DNA of 64,000 nt from Micropterix aruncella (lineage: Eukaryota > Arthropoda > Insecta > Lepidoptera > Micropterigidae). The position numbers were made by a program, and so were the translations under genes. Shown here piece by piece: positions 21,575-31,994 of this stretch (position 1 is its first letter; every line of letters begins with the position of its first letter). The DNA lies in assembly GCA_944548615.1 (NCBI GenBank), contig OX155972.1:7773719-7837718 (forward strand), given 5' to 3'. The notes below the pieces were generated by a model. The model was given only the letters and a program-made list of their open reading frames with translations, did no database searches and had not been told where the DNA came from.

Positions 21575-21652
21575 AAGGAGCCTCCCCGAAGATTGTGCAC
21601 ATTTTCGATTGTCTGGTCTGCGACCATGCACAATAGGGCGTCCCTGGAAACG
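21575..21652 (+). CDS. Candidate host exon, unidentified
   Basis: A 78-bp segment after TTGGGACACAG ends at an excellent donor, ACG|GTGAGT. It stays open as KEPPRRLCTFSIVWSATMHN followed by RASLET, in phase 0 at both ends. The acceptor tract is weak, and the minus strand is also open, so this is only a candidate. Confidence 0.27.
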
Positions 21653-21699
21653 GTGAGTCTACTCACCGGTTAATTCTTCTACCACCGAGCCAAAGGATA

Positions 21700-22200
21700 C
21701 GTCTACCACCGGGCCAAAGTTTCGTATGAGATTTACATTTTTCTCACACGAAACGTAACATAGAAATTATGACGTTATTCTTATTATATTCTTATTATTA
21801 TTATATTATTGTTAATATTAATAACATTATTATTATATTTATTTCGCACTCATGATAAATGAGCTATTGATGATAGTAATTATATTTAAGCAAAACCATA
21901 ATTAAAAACAAAAAAAACTATTATGTTAATACATAATTAAAGGTTGTATCTCCTAAGAAGCTTAGATATCGTTATAATGAACTTATGAATTTAAAAAACT
22001 AATTTTGAAAAAGTTAACTTTTCATCCATTTCTAGGATATAACTAAGATGTGCTCCTCTGTACCGAGTCATTGGCTCCCTGGCAGGTGATAGTTACCAGG
22101 TCTTGCTGTAAAATAAAAAAAAGTTAATATTTTTTAAACTTTAAACAACGATACTCAACAAAACAGCAAAAAGAAGCCTAAGGAAAGGAGAACATTACTA

Positions 22201-22205
<5 letters not shown>
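21700..22205. other. Non-coding AT-rich stretch
   Basis: Duplicated CTACCACCG.GCCAAAG near 21680-21720, then AT-rich sequence. No gene. Confidence 0.4.
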
Positions 22206-22276
<71 letters not shown>

Positions 22277-22645
22277 CTCACACACACACACACACACGCA
22301 CTCTCACTCTCTCTCTGTCTCTCGCTGCCTCGCTGTCTCGCTCACTGGCTCACTCTCGCTCATTCGCTCTCTCGCTTTGTCGCTCTCTCGCTCTCTCGCT
22401 CCTTCCTTCCCTTGCTATCTCGCTCTCACGCACACTCGATCTATCGCTCTCTCGCTTAGCCCTCACACACACACACACACCCTTACCCTCACACACAGAC
22501 ACACACACACAAACACACATACACACACACACACACACATTCACACACACATATACAAACACATATACCAATACACACACACAACACAACACCACAACAC
22601 AACACAACACGCACACACACACACACCCTAATGGTTGTATAATAC
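22206..22645. repeat. Microsatellite complex (CT)n, (CA)n
   Basis: (CT)n at about 22207-22256 is followed by (CA)n, then TCTCGCTC-type repeats to 22460, then mixed (CA)n to 22640. Both strands stay open here only because of the repeat, so the 84- and 90-residue frames are not genes. Confidence 0.97.
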
Positions 22646-22824
22646 CGATCGATTATTCTCATATCCCCACCATTGACGCGGTAGGTGTTCCTGTCCTACG
22701 GATATGTACATAATGATATCCTTGGTATACCGATGGATTGGATCAGGGCGACTCCTGGCAGGGGTGGTACGACCTAATCTAATCTATAACACGAACACAA
22801 AATAGGTTGGGGCTCCCAATAATT

Positions 22825-23005
22825 TCCCGGTAAGCAAACACCGTCTTACCGCCCCCACCCCTTCCCGCGCCAAACCCCTCAACCACCAACCCCCCTCAAC
22901 TTCTACCCCCTTCCCCGCAACCATCCCCCACACCCCAACCTCCCTCCCAAAACCCCCACCCATACCACCCAACCCGACAACCACCCAAATCCCCCCTCTT
23001 TCCAC
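22825..23005. repeat. C-rich low-complexity tract
   Basis: CCCCACCC, CCCCCTC and CCCAACC blocks resemble the tract at 3.7 kb and, like that one, lie just upstream of a U repeat. Confidence 0.85.
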
Positions 23006-23134
23006 CATAATGATTGTGCTAAGTGACTGTGACAGCAAAAGTAGTATATTTTTTATTTTGTATTATTTACGTGGTATTTAAAAGGCTACTTGCCAATATG
23101 ATGTTTTCTTTTATTAAATACGACGGTATTTATT

Positions 23135-23548
23135 TTTTTTGCGTCGCTTGTATAAGAGATATTCCAAGCAAAATTTCTCGATGTAGTTTGGCCCTACGAC
23201 GAATCTGTGTACCGAATTTCAAGTCCGTAACTGCAGTATTTTTATATAGAAGTATGTCTAGCGCACCCCCTGGTTGACCACAGCCACAGCCAGCCACAAT
23301 CTATCCACCTTATGCCATGGCCAAATGATGACTGTATGCCAAATTTCAGCTCAATCGGATGAAGCGTTTGGACGCTATCGTGGAGGAATACACTCATTCA
23401 CACAAACACACATACTTGAGTCTATAAATTCAATATGTCGTTACTGAAAAACGACTAGTGCGCCCCTGGTGGACCGATTTCAACCACAACCTTTTCAACT
23501 CTTGCCATGATGCCTGCATGCCAAATTTCAGCTCAATTTATTTATTTA
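23135..23548 (+). repeat. Interspersed repeat U, copies 5a and 5b in tandem
   Basis: A first copy (23135-23425) with GCGTCGCTTGTATAAGAGAT through the AATTTCAGCTCAATCGGATG core and CACTCATTCACACAAACA is followed by a second partial copy (23440-23548). The second stops within the core at AGCTCAATT, where a LINE tail begins. Confidence 0.75.
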
Positions 23549-23760
23549 TTTATTTTATTAAAGAAAAGCACATTTTTAACGGCAGTACATTGTAAGTTTA
23601 ACATTAGAGGCTTAAATGTAAATAATAGTAAAATAGAAAGCACCGCAGACCACAATTTTTTTAAATTAACGCCGCCTAACTAGGCCTAGGCCCGTACTAA
23701 GGCAAGCGTACCAAGTAGACCGTGGCTTGTGCATACTTTAGAATACCTAATTTTAAAAAT
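23549..23760 (-). pseudogene. LINE 3' end inserted in repeat U
   Basis: On the minus strand a sequence ending TTCTTTAATAAAATAAATAA plus more ATAA units joins directly to the broken U core. An upstream A+T-rich short open frame has no recognisable LINE motif. This is supported only by tail type and junction. Confidence 0.4.
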
Positions 23761-23940
23761 ATGCTAGATATCAAATAATAATAAAAATTAACTAATAATA
23801 ATAAACATTGTAATTTGAGTTTAGTGTGATGTAACTGTAGCTGTAGTGTGCTGGAAAAATAACGTATAATAAATGGTGAAATAATCAAATTGAATAATAA
23901 TAATATAACATAAAATCGAAGACTATCGCGTTTGTTTGAC

Positions 23941-24646
23941 ATTATAAATAGGATAGAAAACGAATTTACCGAGTGAAATTTGTAGCACCCGACGTTTCGG
24001 TGACGTTGCAGCCGCCGTTGTCCAGGGTAGATTGAAGAGCTGTCAATCCGTTGTTTTGCGGGTAGGCCGCGTACCGCTTTCGCTACTGCGTAGGTTATAA
24101 CGGTGGTGGGGGGCCGGGCCCATAGCCACGCGACTGTCAGAACACATCAAAGCCGTTAAAAACGTTCAGCGAGAAAAATCGGCGATCTGCGAACATATAT
24201 TGGATAGCGGAAGTAACCACTGGATGCAGTTTCAAAATCCCATTGTTCTATCCAAAGAACAATTATTCTACTTTCCTCGCATGATCCGGGAAGCCATTGA
24301 AATAATAAGAACCTCGAACTTTAACAGAGACGACGGTTACAAACTCTCTTCTACGTGGAACCCTCTTCTTAAAATATTCCCGCCGCCGAACGCCGAACGC
24401 AAAGACGTAAAACAGGATACATTGAGTGTTGTGTGCAAGGCGGATTTTCAAAATTCCCGCGCTCCGAGCCCAGCCCCCCACCACCGTTATAACCTACGCA
24501 GTGGCGGAAGCGGTACGCGGCCTACCCGCAAAACAACGGATTGACAGCTCTTCAGTCTACCCTGGACAACGGCGTCTGCAACGTCACCGAAACGTCGGGT
24601 GCTACAAATTTCACGCGGTAAATTCGTTTTCTATCCTATTTATAAT
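23941..24646 (+). mobile_element. Penelope-like element, truncated, with inverted terminal repeats
   Basis: Two long repeats in inverted orientation, 23941-24113 and 24474-24646, share ATAGGATAGAAAACGAATTT, GCACCCGACGTTTCGGTGAC and GCGGGTAGGCCGCGTACCGC. They flank a single open segment. Such inverted pseudo-LTRs around the 3' half of the ORF are typical of Penelope-like elements. The reverse transcriptase part is missing. Confidence 0.85.
24114..24542 (+). pseudogene. Penelope-like GIY-YIG endonuclease, C-terminal part
   Basis: The frame reads TRLSEHIKAVKNVQREKSAI, CEHILDSGSNH, MIREAIEIIRTSNFNRDDGY and KLSSTW. (T/S)RL.EH..A.......SA(I/V).EH and IRE..EI....NFNRDDGY.LS..W form the endonuclease tail of Penelope-like ORFs. 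The N-terminal GIY and YIG motifs are lost at the truncated end. The frame then runs into the downstream terminal repeat. Confidence 0.85.
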
Positions 24647-24659
24647 AATATAACGTCGT

Positions 24660-25070
24660 AATAAATACAAAAAAATATAAATAATAATATTAATGAATCG
24701 AAATAAATGGAAAAATGATATCGCAATAAATAGTTAAAGAATCAAGTTCAAATAGTCCGAGAATACCATTGTATATAAAATGTCCATGTTACAAGTTAAA
24801 ATATATATTTCAATATAATTCAATTAAAAAAAGAACAAAAACACAAGAACGGCGATTCAACAAAATAATAATAATAGTAATTCAATTTATTTAAATTAAA
24901 TTATATAAGAATGTCAAATATTTGGTGGCTAATATCCCGACCTTCATTCAGAATCCACCTGTGACACCGTTTTTTAAATTGGTCTTTACTGTATACGATC
25001 CTTATCGACTCGTCCAATTTGTTGTATGATGTAATGTTGTTGTAATGTAATGTTGTTGTAATGGATGTAT
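24660..25070. other. Non-coding AT-rich stretch
   Basis: It has short GTAATG/TTGTTG repeats near 25025-25075 and no gene. Confidence 0.4.
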
Positions 25071-25071
25071 G

Positions 25072-25178
25072 TTGTAATTGGATGAAGAGTTTGGACGCCA
25101 TCGTGGAGGAATACACACAGACACACACAGAAGTGCGTCCACAATACTTTCCTTGCTAGGAAAGTAAAACGTTAACTT
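25072..25178 (+). repeat. Interspersed repeat U, copy 6 (fragment)
   Basis: Only the GGATGAAGAGTTTGGACGCC, ATCGTGGAGGAATACACACA portion remains. Confidence 0.65.
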
Positions 25179-25179
25179 A

Positions 25180-25780
25180 AACAAAGGTTAATATCCTCGA
25201 GCCGTGAAAAATTGATAAACGCCGAACGTGTAAAGATAAAAGAAGTCGAATGTAAATAAATGTGTTTCGCAACGTCGCTTAGCTGTCAAAATCAAACATT
25301 TTTTATATGATGGCTAAGTAACCTCGAACTAGTTTTGATAGAAGTTGGTTTAGTTTTGGCTGTCAATTATTACTCATGTATCTACAGAGATAATTATGTT
25401 TTCAATAATGATTTCATTGCATTTACTGTGCTGGATTTCTATGAAATTGCTTGTCTACCTACAAAAAATATATTTTGAACTATTTCCTGGAAACAACCGT
25501 ACTTTGGGGGGGGGGTCGCATTTCCATTATGAAATCACCTTTCGCGATCAATGCACCGTAGAATTGCGACAGCACACTTTTTCCATTATAGAAACATGAA
25601 CAAGAGCCAGGAAAAACTTTACAAAAGCCAGGAAATACTTGGTACTGCCACGCCCTACTCTCGAAATCTATAAATCCATTGCGACTGTTGGCTGTGTCCA
25701 CCAGCGCAAGTATCTTAGCACAACAATCTCGTCACAGAATATGTCATGTACTAACTCCCGTCTCAATCCGTTACAATAAT
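25180..25780. other. Non-coding stretch
   Basis: A G9-10 run lies near 25505. GAGCCAGGAAAAACTTTACA and AAAGCCAGGAAATACTT form a short direct repeat at 25600-25640. No gene. Confidence 0.4.
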
Positions 25781-25782
25781 CC

Positions 25783-25952
25783 TCAATCCTTTACAATCCT
25801 AACATCGAATGCCTGGTGGAAGATATCAAGGGCCCCTATCAGGGCTTGTCGACCAATAGAAGATTGACTGTTGGCTGTACAGTGGTGTTCGGTTTTCGTG
25901 CGGAAGCAGTAGCGAACAGCAATTGACCAGAGATAGGTTCCATACATTAATT
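25783..25952 (-). pseudogene. Possible LINE ORF2 remnant
   Basis: The minus-strand frame reads ELMYGTYLWSIAVRY and later ALDIFHQAFDVRIVKD. The YG.YLW phrase recalls the post-thumb segment of insect LINEs but no second diagnostic motif is clear. The R element inserted at 25965 cuts it. Confidence 0.28.
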
Positions 25953-26115
25953 CAGTTCTTGACATTTGGAGATGTCACACCAGAAGTTTTATCTATAATG
26001 ATCATTCTATCTCCCGCTGGGTGATTGAGGTGGCCTACTGGGTTACCCAGTGGGCCACCTTGCCCCCTGGCTACTAGTTTTGGTAGGATATCTCCGTCCG
26101 GAATTAACCTTCAGG

Positions 26116-26945
26116 CAAATTAAATATGATCTTCAAAGCAGAATGCATTGGCATCACCAGACAGCACAGGCAGTTGCAGCCAAAGATGTCGGAGACCTAA
26201 GTTTGAAGTTTGTCTCCGACAGTGCCTCCGTGCTACAAGCGCTAGCAAAAAATACTATAACCTCTGTCCTTGTACTGGAATGCCACAATGCGCTTCAATC
26301 CATTGCAGGGTCAAATAAAGTGACCCTGCAATGGATTAAAGGGCACAGCGACTCACTGGGCAACGACGCGGCAGACGAACTGGTCAGAAGGGGATCAAAG
26401 AAAATCGTATATCGAGCGGAACCCTTGATGCCCATACCCCAGACCCAAATAAAAACATGGCTACGTAGGAACACCGATGAAACCCACCTTACAGAATGAA
26501 AAAAACGCAGGATGCAGGCAAACAAAGAACGCGGTTCCGGAAGCGTCTAAAAAACTTGTCCGCAACCTCACTAGATTAAAAAGGGACAAAATCCGTAAAG
26601 TCATAGGTACTATGATAGGCCACTGTCCCCTAAACAAACACCTGTTTACCATAGGTGTGACAGACAGCCCTCTATGCAGAGGATGCATGGAGGAAGAAGA
26701 AACGCCACAGCATGTGCTCATGGAATGCAGGAGCGTGGCAGAGCAACGGGCAAAAATACTACAATCTCCAGCATCTGTCCCGGAGGCCTGTAGCAACCCA
26801 AACAGGCTGCTAACCTTCTAAGACAGCCTGGGTTGGCTGGAGTAACAAACACAAATAGAAACATGAGCCACGCACAATGGCCCAATCAAGAGGCCAAGTG
26901 CGGGAAAAAAGCCCAGACAAACTAACTGACTAACTAACCTTCAGG
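26116..26945 (+). mobile_element. LINE with RNase H domain, 5'-truncated insertion
   Basis: It sits inside R copy 4, bounded by TAACCTTCAGG at 26105-26115 and 26935-26945, an 11-bp exact target duplication. R copies at 19.4 and 60.37 kb show the corresponding uninterrupted site. The 3' end has ACTAACTGACTAACTAAC repeats. It is truncated before the RT, so only the RNase H and the C-terminal zinc finger remain. Confidence 0.9.
26140..26818 (+). pseudogene. LINE ORF2 C-terminus: RNase H plus CCHC-like finger
   Basis: RNase H fold: KFVSDSASVLQAL (second-strand Asp), then VTLQWIKGHSDSLGNDAADE with the conserved GH..xxGN..AD. A +1 frameshift lies near 26485-26500. The second frame continues with GCRQTKNAVPEAS, LTRLKRDKIRKVIGTMIGHC, and the finger LCRGCMEEEETPQHVLMEC (C-x2-C-x9-H-x4-C). 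This order places it in the RNase H-bearing LINEs (I/R1/LOA-type). Confidence 0.88.
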
Positions 26946-27403
26946 ATACCACCGTCCTCCCGACTGCTTACGGGACCGAAGTCGCTTGGGTCGCCTCTAC
27001 CTGTTGTATTACAGCGGTAATTCAATATAAACTCGTGATCGGGTGGCCCATAGGTCGTTTCAAGAGTAGCAGGACAACAGGCCAACATCCACCCCCGTTG
27101 CTTAGGAGACAGTATTATATTTCCATAGTCTTCACACTCCTTCAGTAATTAGCTAGAGTGCACAACTGATTGGCTGACGCCGTACGGTGTGCAAACCGTC
27201 CAGTAGCGCCGTAGGTCAATTCCCCAAGGGAAACCGACCCACCAGCCGTAAGTCCTAAGACGCGAGAGTTCTTCCCAGGGTAGACCCTTACACGAGGAGG
27301 CCACTGAATAGGAGATGAATCGTGAGTTGGACCGACCTAGAACACATTGGATCTTATGAACTAAGAGCTGCACGAAACCATTCGCTACCTGCAGTTCTTG
27401 ACA

Positions 27404-27970
27404 GGAAGCATTTGCCTTAACTTAAGGCAAACAATTTAAATTAAGGCAAACAAGTAATATGTATATTTTTTATTTTTTCGTTTTTAAAATAAGCCAATTG
27501 GTAGGAATCCCTGCTTTTGTTGTCGTCAAATTCATTTTACATGGTCATGTAAACCTTATATGTATGTGGTAAAATCCATTTTTATATAGATTAACTCTAT
27601 TTTAAAATTGTAAATCAATCAATAATTAAATTTATAATAAAAATATAAAATCTTTTTTAAATAATTTGAGCTGCTTAATTATCTGAGTAGGCATAAATCA
27701 TGTGCTGCTAGGGGGAAAAAATAAGAAGAGTTTAAAAATAACCAGTTAACATAAACATAATCCGCCCGGTTCCTTAGTGTGACTACTAACATCATCTTCG
27801 AGACAAACGATTGCCCAAATTATGAAATATTATTCAGATGAAAGAACAACCTTCCATACTTTTAAATTCTCAAGTCTATCTATAAATATAAAATGGGAGT
27901 TTAATAAACTAAATAACTACCAAAAAATACTTAGAACCACTTCCTTTAAACACGTGACATCCAACGTTAA
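27404..27970. other. Non-coding AT-rich stretch
   Basis: The phrase TTAAGGCAAACAA is repeated and partly palindromic at 27413-27452. No gene. Confidence 0.4.
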
Positions 27971-27974
27971 GAGG

Positions 27975-28395
27975 GGACACATTGGAGCTGTCATCTGCAA
28001 AGGGCGAACCCGACACATCAGGCTGTTATAATGATACAGATCGTTCTTTCAGTCGTGATGTGATGACACATCTAGACTGAAGAAGACTCAGGGACAACAC
28101 AGTTCACAGTCTAGCTCCACCAACATGCCCATAAGAAACTGACGCCTTAGCACGAGGCACTGGAATGTGAAACCAGCGGGCATACCCTACGCCCATACTA
28201 CCAGATTTGGACGGATTTTTCCGTCCCCCGGTCTGTTCACGGGTTTGAGGTCGCTTGTGCGGCCTCTACCTGACGTAAGCGGTTATTCAGTTTAAATAGT
28301 TTGCGGACCGCAAAGCCCTTTACCCGCCATGGTCAATCGAGATCGGCTGGCCGACGGATCGATTCAAGGGTTGAAGACTACCCTCCGCTGTTGTG
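27975..28395 (+). repeat. Retroposon R, copy 5 (3'-truncated)
   Basis: ACATTGGAGCTGTCATCTGC, GGGCGAACCCGACACATCAG, CACAGTCTAGCTCCACCAAC, GTTTGAGGTCGCTTGTGCGG and GATCGATTCAAGGG follow the R order. It stops near ACTACCCTCCGCTGTTGTGC. Confidence 0.75.
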
Positions 28396-29430
28396 CCGCA
28401 AAATATCATTAAAAACAGAGGGCTAGGAATGTTAATTGTACCACTTCGTAGAAGGAAGGTCATCTCTGGCAAGCGAGGGAGTATCGAATTACATGAACGG
28501 TCGAAATTACGACGGGAGAGCGATATGGGCTAAGGTCGACTAACCGTACGTGTTTTAGATAATAAACAACGTTCATAGCATGTAACAATTTGTTAGATTA
28601 ATTAAGTATAGTGTAATGATAAGTAGAAAGAGACCTTACGTCTCTTTATCAAATAGTGTGTTGTATATATATTTAAGATAAGCCCTCAGCAACAGGAAAA
28701 TAAAATAAGTTTAACGTACGATATGAGACGATTGTGAAGGCGCTATCCCTATTTAGGTCAACGGGCAGGATGCAGCTAAGATATATTTGAATTAGAGCGG
28801 CTCGGTGTGCGCGTTGACCAAATTGCGTTGGTCAAGGGGAGATTGAAGGACACTTCACCAAACCTTCGTTTTATTCGGTCGAGGACAGCGCAGAGCGACA
28901 CTCAAAGGAATCAAGAAGAAAACTGTCGATCATTTCTCGACGATACTGTGGCAAGTATAATGAGTGCTGCTGATCCAAACCTATTATCAAGATTGCAACG
29001 GTGTACTCGGAGTTTAGACTGCTTTACGAGGACTGTAGAGTAGAACTTCGCGGTACAGCTGTCACAGGAAACATACGTCACCAGACCTCGCGAGTTATTT
29101 GCTTGCTGGGCATTCAACACCTAGCAAACCAGATGGTTCACCAACCGCCCAGTTCCGCTTGAGGTGGTCCCCCGAATCCGCGATCTTCTGATCCGAACCG
29201 CCTCCGACTGCAGGATTATAGCCGTGGCAAAAGCTCACGCCGGCCCTGACAGGGTAAGTCCCTCTTCGAGGAGGCTACGAAATGGGATTTTAACCTTGAG
29301 TTGAACACGCCAGATGGCACATGTTTCTGGACAACACCACCCAAGCTGCACGGAACTACTAGAAACCCAATGATAGAGGACAGGGCGGAGAATCAATGAT
29401 AAACAGACCAGACAAGATTTTTCATCCCAA
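28396..29430. other. Unclassified moderately GC-rich block
   Basis: It contains open frames at 28807-29043 (+, 78 residues) and 29235-29438 (-), but neither has a recognisable domain, splice context or a second copy here. CATTGAGTATAAATGATAAG-type AT sequence gives way to GC-rich text from 28790. It may be a decayed retroelement; the function is unknown. Confidence 0.35.
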
Positions 29431-29431
29431 C

Positions 29432-30155
29432 TATTCAAAAAGGACGACTTGGTTCGCCTTCAAGTGCGCCCAAAAGTGGTGTTTTCTATAAGAAACTTTA
29501 TAAGTGCGCCGCAATTATCTTTGCGGCTCACTTTTTGAATAAGTGCGCCGCAATTTATTTTTGCGGCGCACTATTTGAATTTAGAACATCTTAGTCTTCA
29601 GCGCCGAAGAAATCGAACGCAAATAATTATTGTTTGAATAAAGACTGGCTGCTACGACGGTCCCTGTCGCGCTGCCACGCCGACTGAATAAAAAAAACAA
29701 ATTTAATTAAAAACGCGCAAACAAATGCCACTATCGCGACGCCCATCTACATCCAAACAACGAGATTCACCGCCACATTTTCCTCAAAATGAGCCATATT
29801 CGGACATTATTTCAAACACGCAGAATATGAAATCTACAACAATCTCAATTCCTAATTAAACTGTAACAATAAATATTCATAATTGCAAAAATGTCTCAAA
29901 TGTAAATATAAGTGTTTAGTTGTTTTATTATTAGATAGTATTTAATTTCAATTTAGTTGATACTCTATGTTGTATTAAATAATAATATTACAATAAAATA
30001 TGAGGCGCCTTTTATTTTCTCATAGAGGGTGATGAAAAGTAGAGTGTATCACTCGGGCGCAAAATATTTTTGGCTCGGGCGCTTTTTTGAATCCCTCGCT
30101 ACGTTCAAGATTCTGCTAAAGAATCCCTCGCTACGCTATTTTCTACTATTTTTCC
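29432..30155 (-). repeat. Repeat element Q, copy 2
   Basis: Reverse-complement partner of 6900-7637: GACTTGGTTCGCCTTCAAGT, TCTTCAGCGCCGAAGAAATC, AGACTGGCTGCTACGACGG, TCATAGAGGGTGATGAAAAG, GAATCCCTCGCTACG x2. It carries an extra unit of the GTGCGCCGCAATT hairpin compared with copy 1 (two against one). Confidence 0.78.
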
Positions 30156-30495
30156 ATATCTGATAGTATCTACTGTAAAAAAAAACCGTAGCGAAAAAAT
30201 GCTTCAGAATTCAAATAGGTTTTCCAGAGTTAATAAAGTTGCCGCGGTTTTTCAGATGCCAAAGTACGTAACTGCTAATATTCCTATAAATAATATTGCC
30301 ACCATTAAAATTAACGATCTGCTATCCTATCGGCATATTGCCTTTATCGATATTTGATCTGGTCACTAAAATGACACGATAGCGTTATAATGAATGACAC
30401 TCGCTAAATTTATGGTTACAGTTATTAAATAAACAGAGGGGTGGTTGTTTGTGCCTACTCAGTACAGACAATGTGAAAGTCACTCTTTATGACGC
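30156..30495. other. Non-coding stretch
   Basis: No gene or repeat family recognised. Confidence 0.4.
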
Positions 30496-30497
30496 AC

Positions 30498-31265
30498 TTT
30501 TTTTTTCTTTTTTTTTATTGGTAGTAGTCTTTATTCATAAAAAAGATACAAATTACATGTCACAGTTCCCCACTAAGGCTACTGCCTTTTCAGTGGGTAA
30601 CTAACAATAATGTGTTCACATCTGACTTATATTATCTATTTCCTATTATACTTTTATTAACTATTATAACTTTTTACGTTAAGTAGATGCACTGACTTCC
30701 TAACCTAACCTAAGCTAACCTATATCTCCCATCATAACTAGCTAAATATACACTTATAAATATGCTTTTCCACTAAATTAATATACCTACTTTTTAATCT
30801 AACCTAACCTATATTAATTATCCTGGTATACTTACTTTGTTTACAATTACAATAACAAATGATTACACTAATAAAATGATTCATACTAGATATCTATACT
30901 TATGCCCTAACCTAACCTAACTTATCTTAATTAGCTTGGTTTACCCTAATTATTCTACTTAGTGATGTTAATGCTAATTTAGTCTAATAGAATTTTAACT
31001 TGTTACAGTTATTCTAATGCTTTTACATATTTATGCTAATTTACACTAATATAGTTTTTAATTTCTCTGTTATAGTATATATTACATTGCCTGGGTAAGT
31101 CATTATTTAGGTTGCTTAGTAGTATAAGTTTCAATCTTTTCTTTAGTAAGTATTTGCTAATTGAGTTGTCTAATTTTATAGAAAAGTGATTGAATAATTT
31201 TGGAACAATGAATTCAAGAGTTCTATCGCCGTAATAATTGTTTTGCTTGTTATATTTCAAATACC
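30498..31265 (-). pseudogene. LINE 3' part with poly(A) tail
   Basis: Minus strand: the ORF end at 31260-31036 encodes YYGDRTLEFIVPKLFNHF and LLKKRLKLILLSN, which fits the C-terminal block of jockey/CR1-like LINEs. A 3' UTR of about 500 bp with three (CCTAA)3 patches on the plus strand follows, then AATAAAGACTACTACCAATA and an A-rich tail at 30498-30517. The 5' part is missing. Confidence 0.7.
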
Positions 31266-31291
31266 CCTTTTGGAAGGAGTATTACGACCCC

Positions 31292-31309
31292 CCCCCCCCC
31301 CCCCCATTC
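31292..31309. repeat. Poly-C run
   Basis: About 17 consecutive C. It marks the junction between two LINE remnants. Confidence 0.9.
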
Positions 31310-31339
31310 TCCCGCATTCCTATACAAAATGAAACCTGT

Positions 31340-31990
31340 GAAATGAAATTAAATGAAATGAAAAATACCTTTATTGTACTAAAAAAAATAATTACATTGG
31401 TAAAGAAAACTTAAATTCTATTTTAACTTAGTACAAACGGCGGGTTTATCGTTTTGCGATTTCTTTCAGCCAACCTTGTAATATCAAATAAAAGTAACAA
31501 TACAGCTCACATACATAAACATGTACACATAAATATACATATACATACATCCATACATACATACATATACATACATACATAAAAAAATATATGTATATTA
31601 TAATAATAGATACATAGGAACTACAGATAAATAAAAATAAAAATACCTACTTATATAAAATGATAGATATTACAAAGTTCTTATGAGTCTATCCAATCAA
31701 CAACCCAACGGAAGGGGTAAGCCTCGGGGAAGGGGAGGGGAAAAAAGGGAGGGTTGGTTCTTAGTTGATATTTTGAGGGAGAAAATGTTCTTTCAGTAAC
31801 GCCTTGAAGCAGGGCAACGATGTTGCATGACGAATAGCATGTGGAAGCTGGTTCCAAAGTCGACCAGAATGGACGCTAAATGAGTTGGTGAAACAAGAAG
31901 ACTGATGTAGTGGAATTGCTATGGTGTTGTCTTGACTTGACCTGAGTGGAACACCAACCTGTCAAATGTGAGTTTGACTCACTCGCCGAA
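31340..31990 (-). pseudogene. LINE (CR1/L2/Daphne-like) C-terminus
   Basis: Minus strand: an unlisted short frame ends at 31763-31761. It reads SSQDNTIAIPLHQSSCFTNS, FSVHSGRLWNQLPHAIRHAT and LPCFKALLKEHF. F.NSFSV..(A/G)RLWN.LP..IR and FK..L..H are the diagnostic end of CR1/L2-like ORF2. The 3' UTR runs to AATAAAGGTATTTTTCATTT with a (TTTCA)n-like tail at 31340. The 5' part is missing. Confidence 0.8.
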
Positions 31991-31994
31991 GGTA

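Larger units (their letters stand above)
25965..27391 (+). mobile_element. Retroposon R, copy 4, split by a LINE
   Basis: Flanked by CAGTTCTTGACA at 25953-25964 and 27392-27403, a 12-bp exact target duplication. Parts 25965-26115 and 26946-27391 are R sequence. It starts TTTGGAGATGTCACACCAGA and includes TGGTAGGATATCTCCGTCCG, CTACCTGTTGTATTACAGCG and ACATCCACCCCCGTTGCTTA; its right end is GAAACCATTCGCTACCTG. Without the LINE the element is about 597 bp. No poly(A) tail. Confidence 0.85.

Noticed and set aside
22350..22631. 84- and 90-residue frames rich in Val/Cys or Thr/His
   Set aside because: They follow the (CA)n and (CT)n microsatellites and are open only because the repeats contain no stops.
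26050..26140. Start of the RNase H frame at the first ATG (26050)
   Set aside because: That ATG lies in the R element, upstream of the target duplication. The LINE begins at 26116, so the first 22 or so residues are not part of the LINE protein.
28807..29438. Retroelement gag or host exon
   Set aside because: I could see no zinc knuckle, protease or splice context, and no repeat partner in the window. Left as unclassified.
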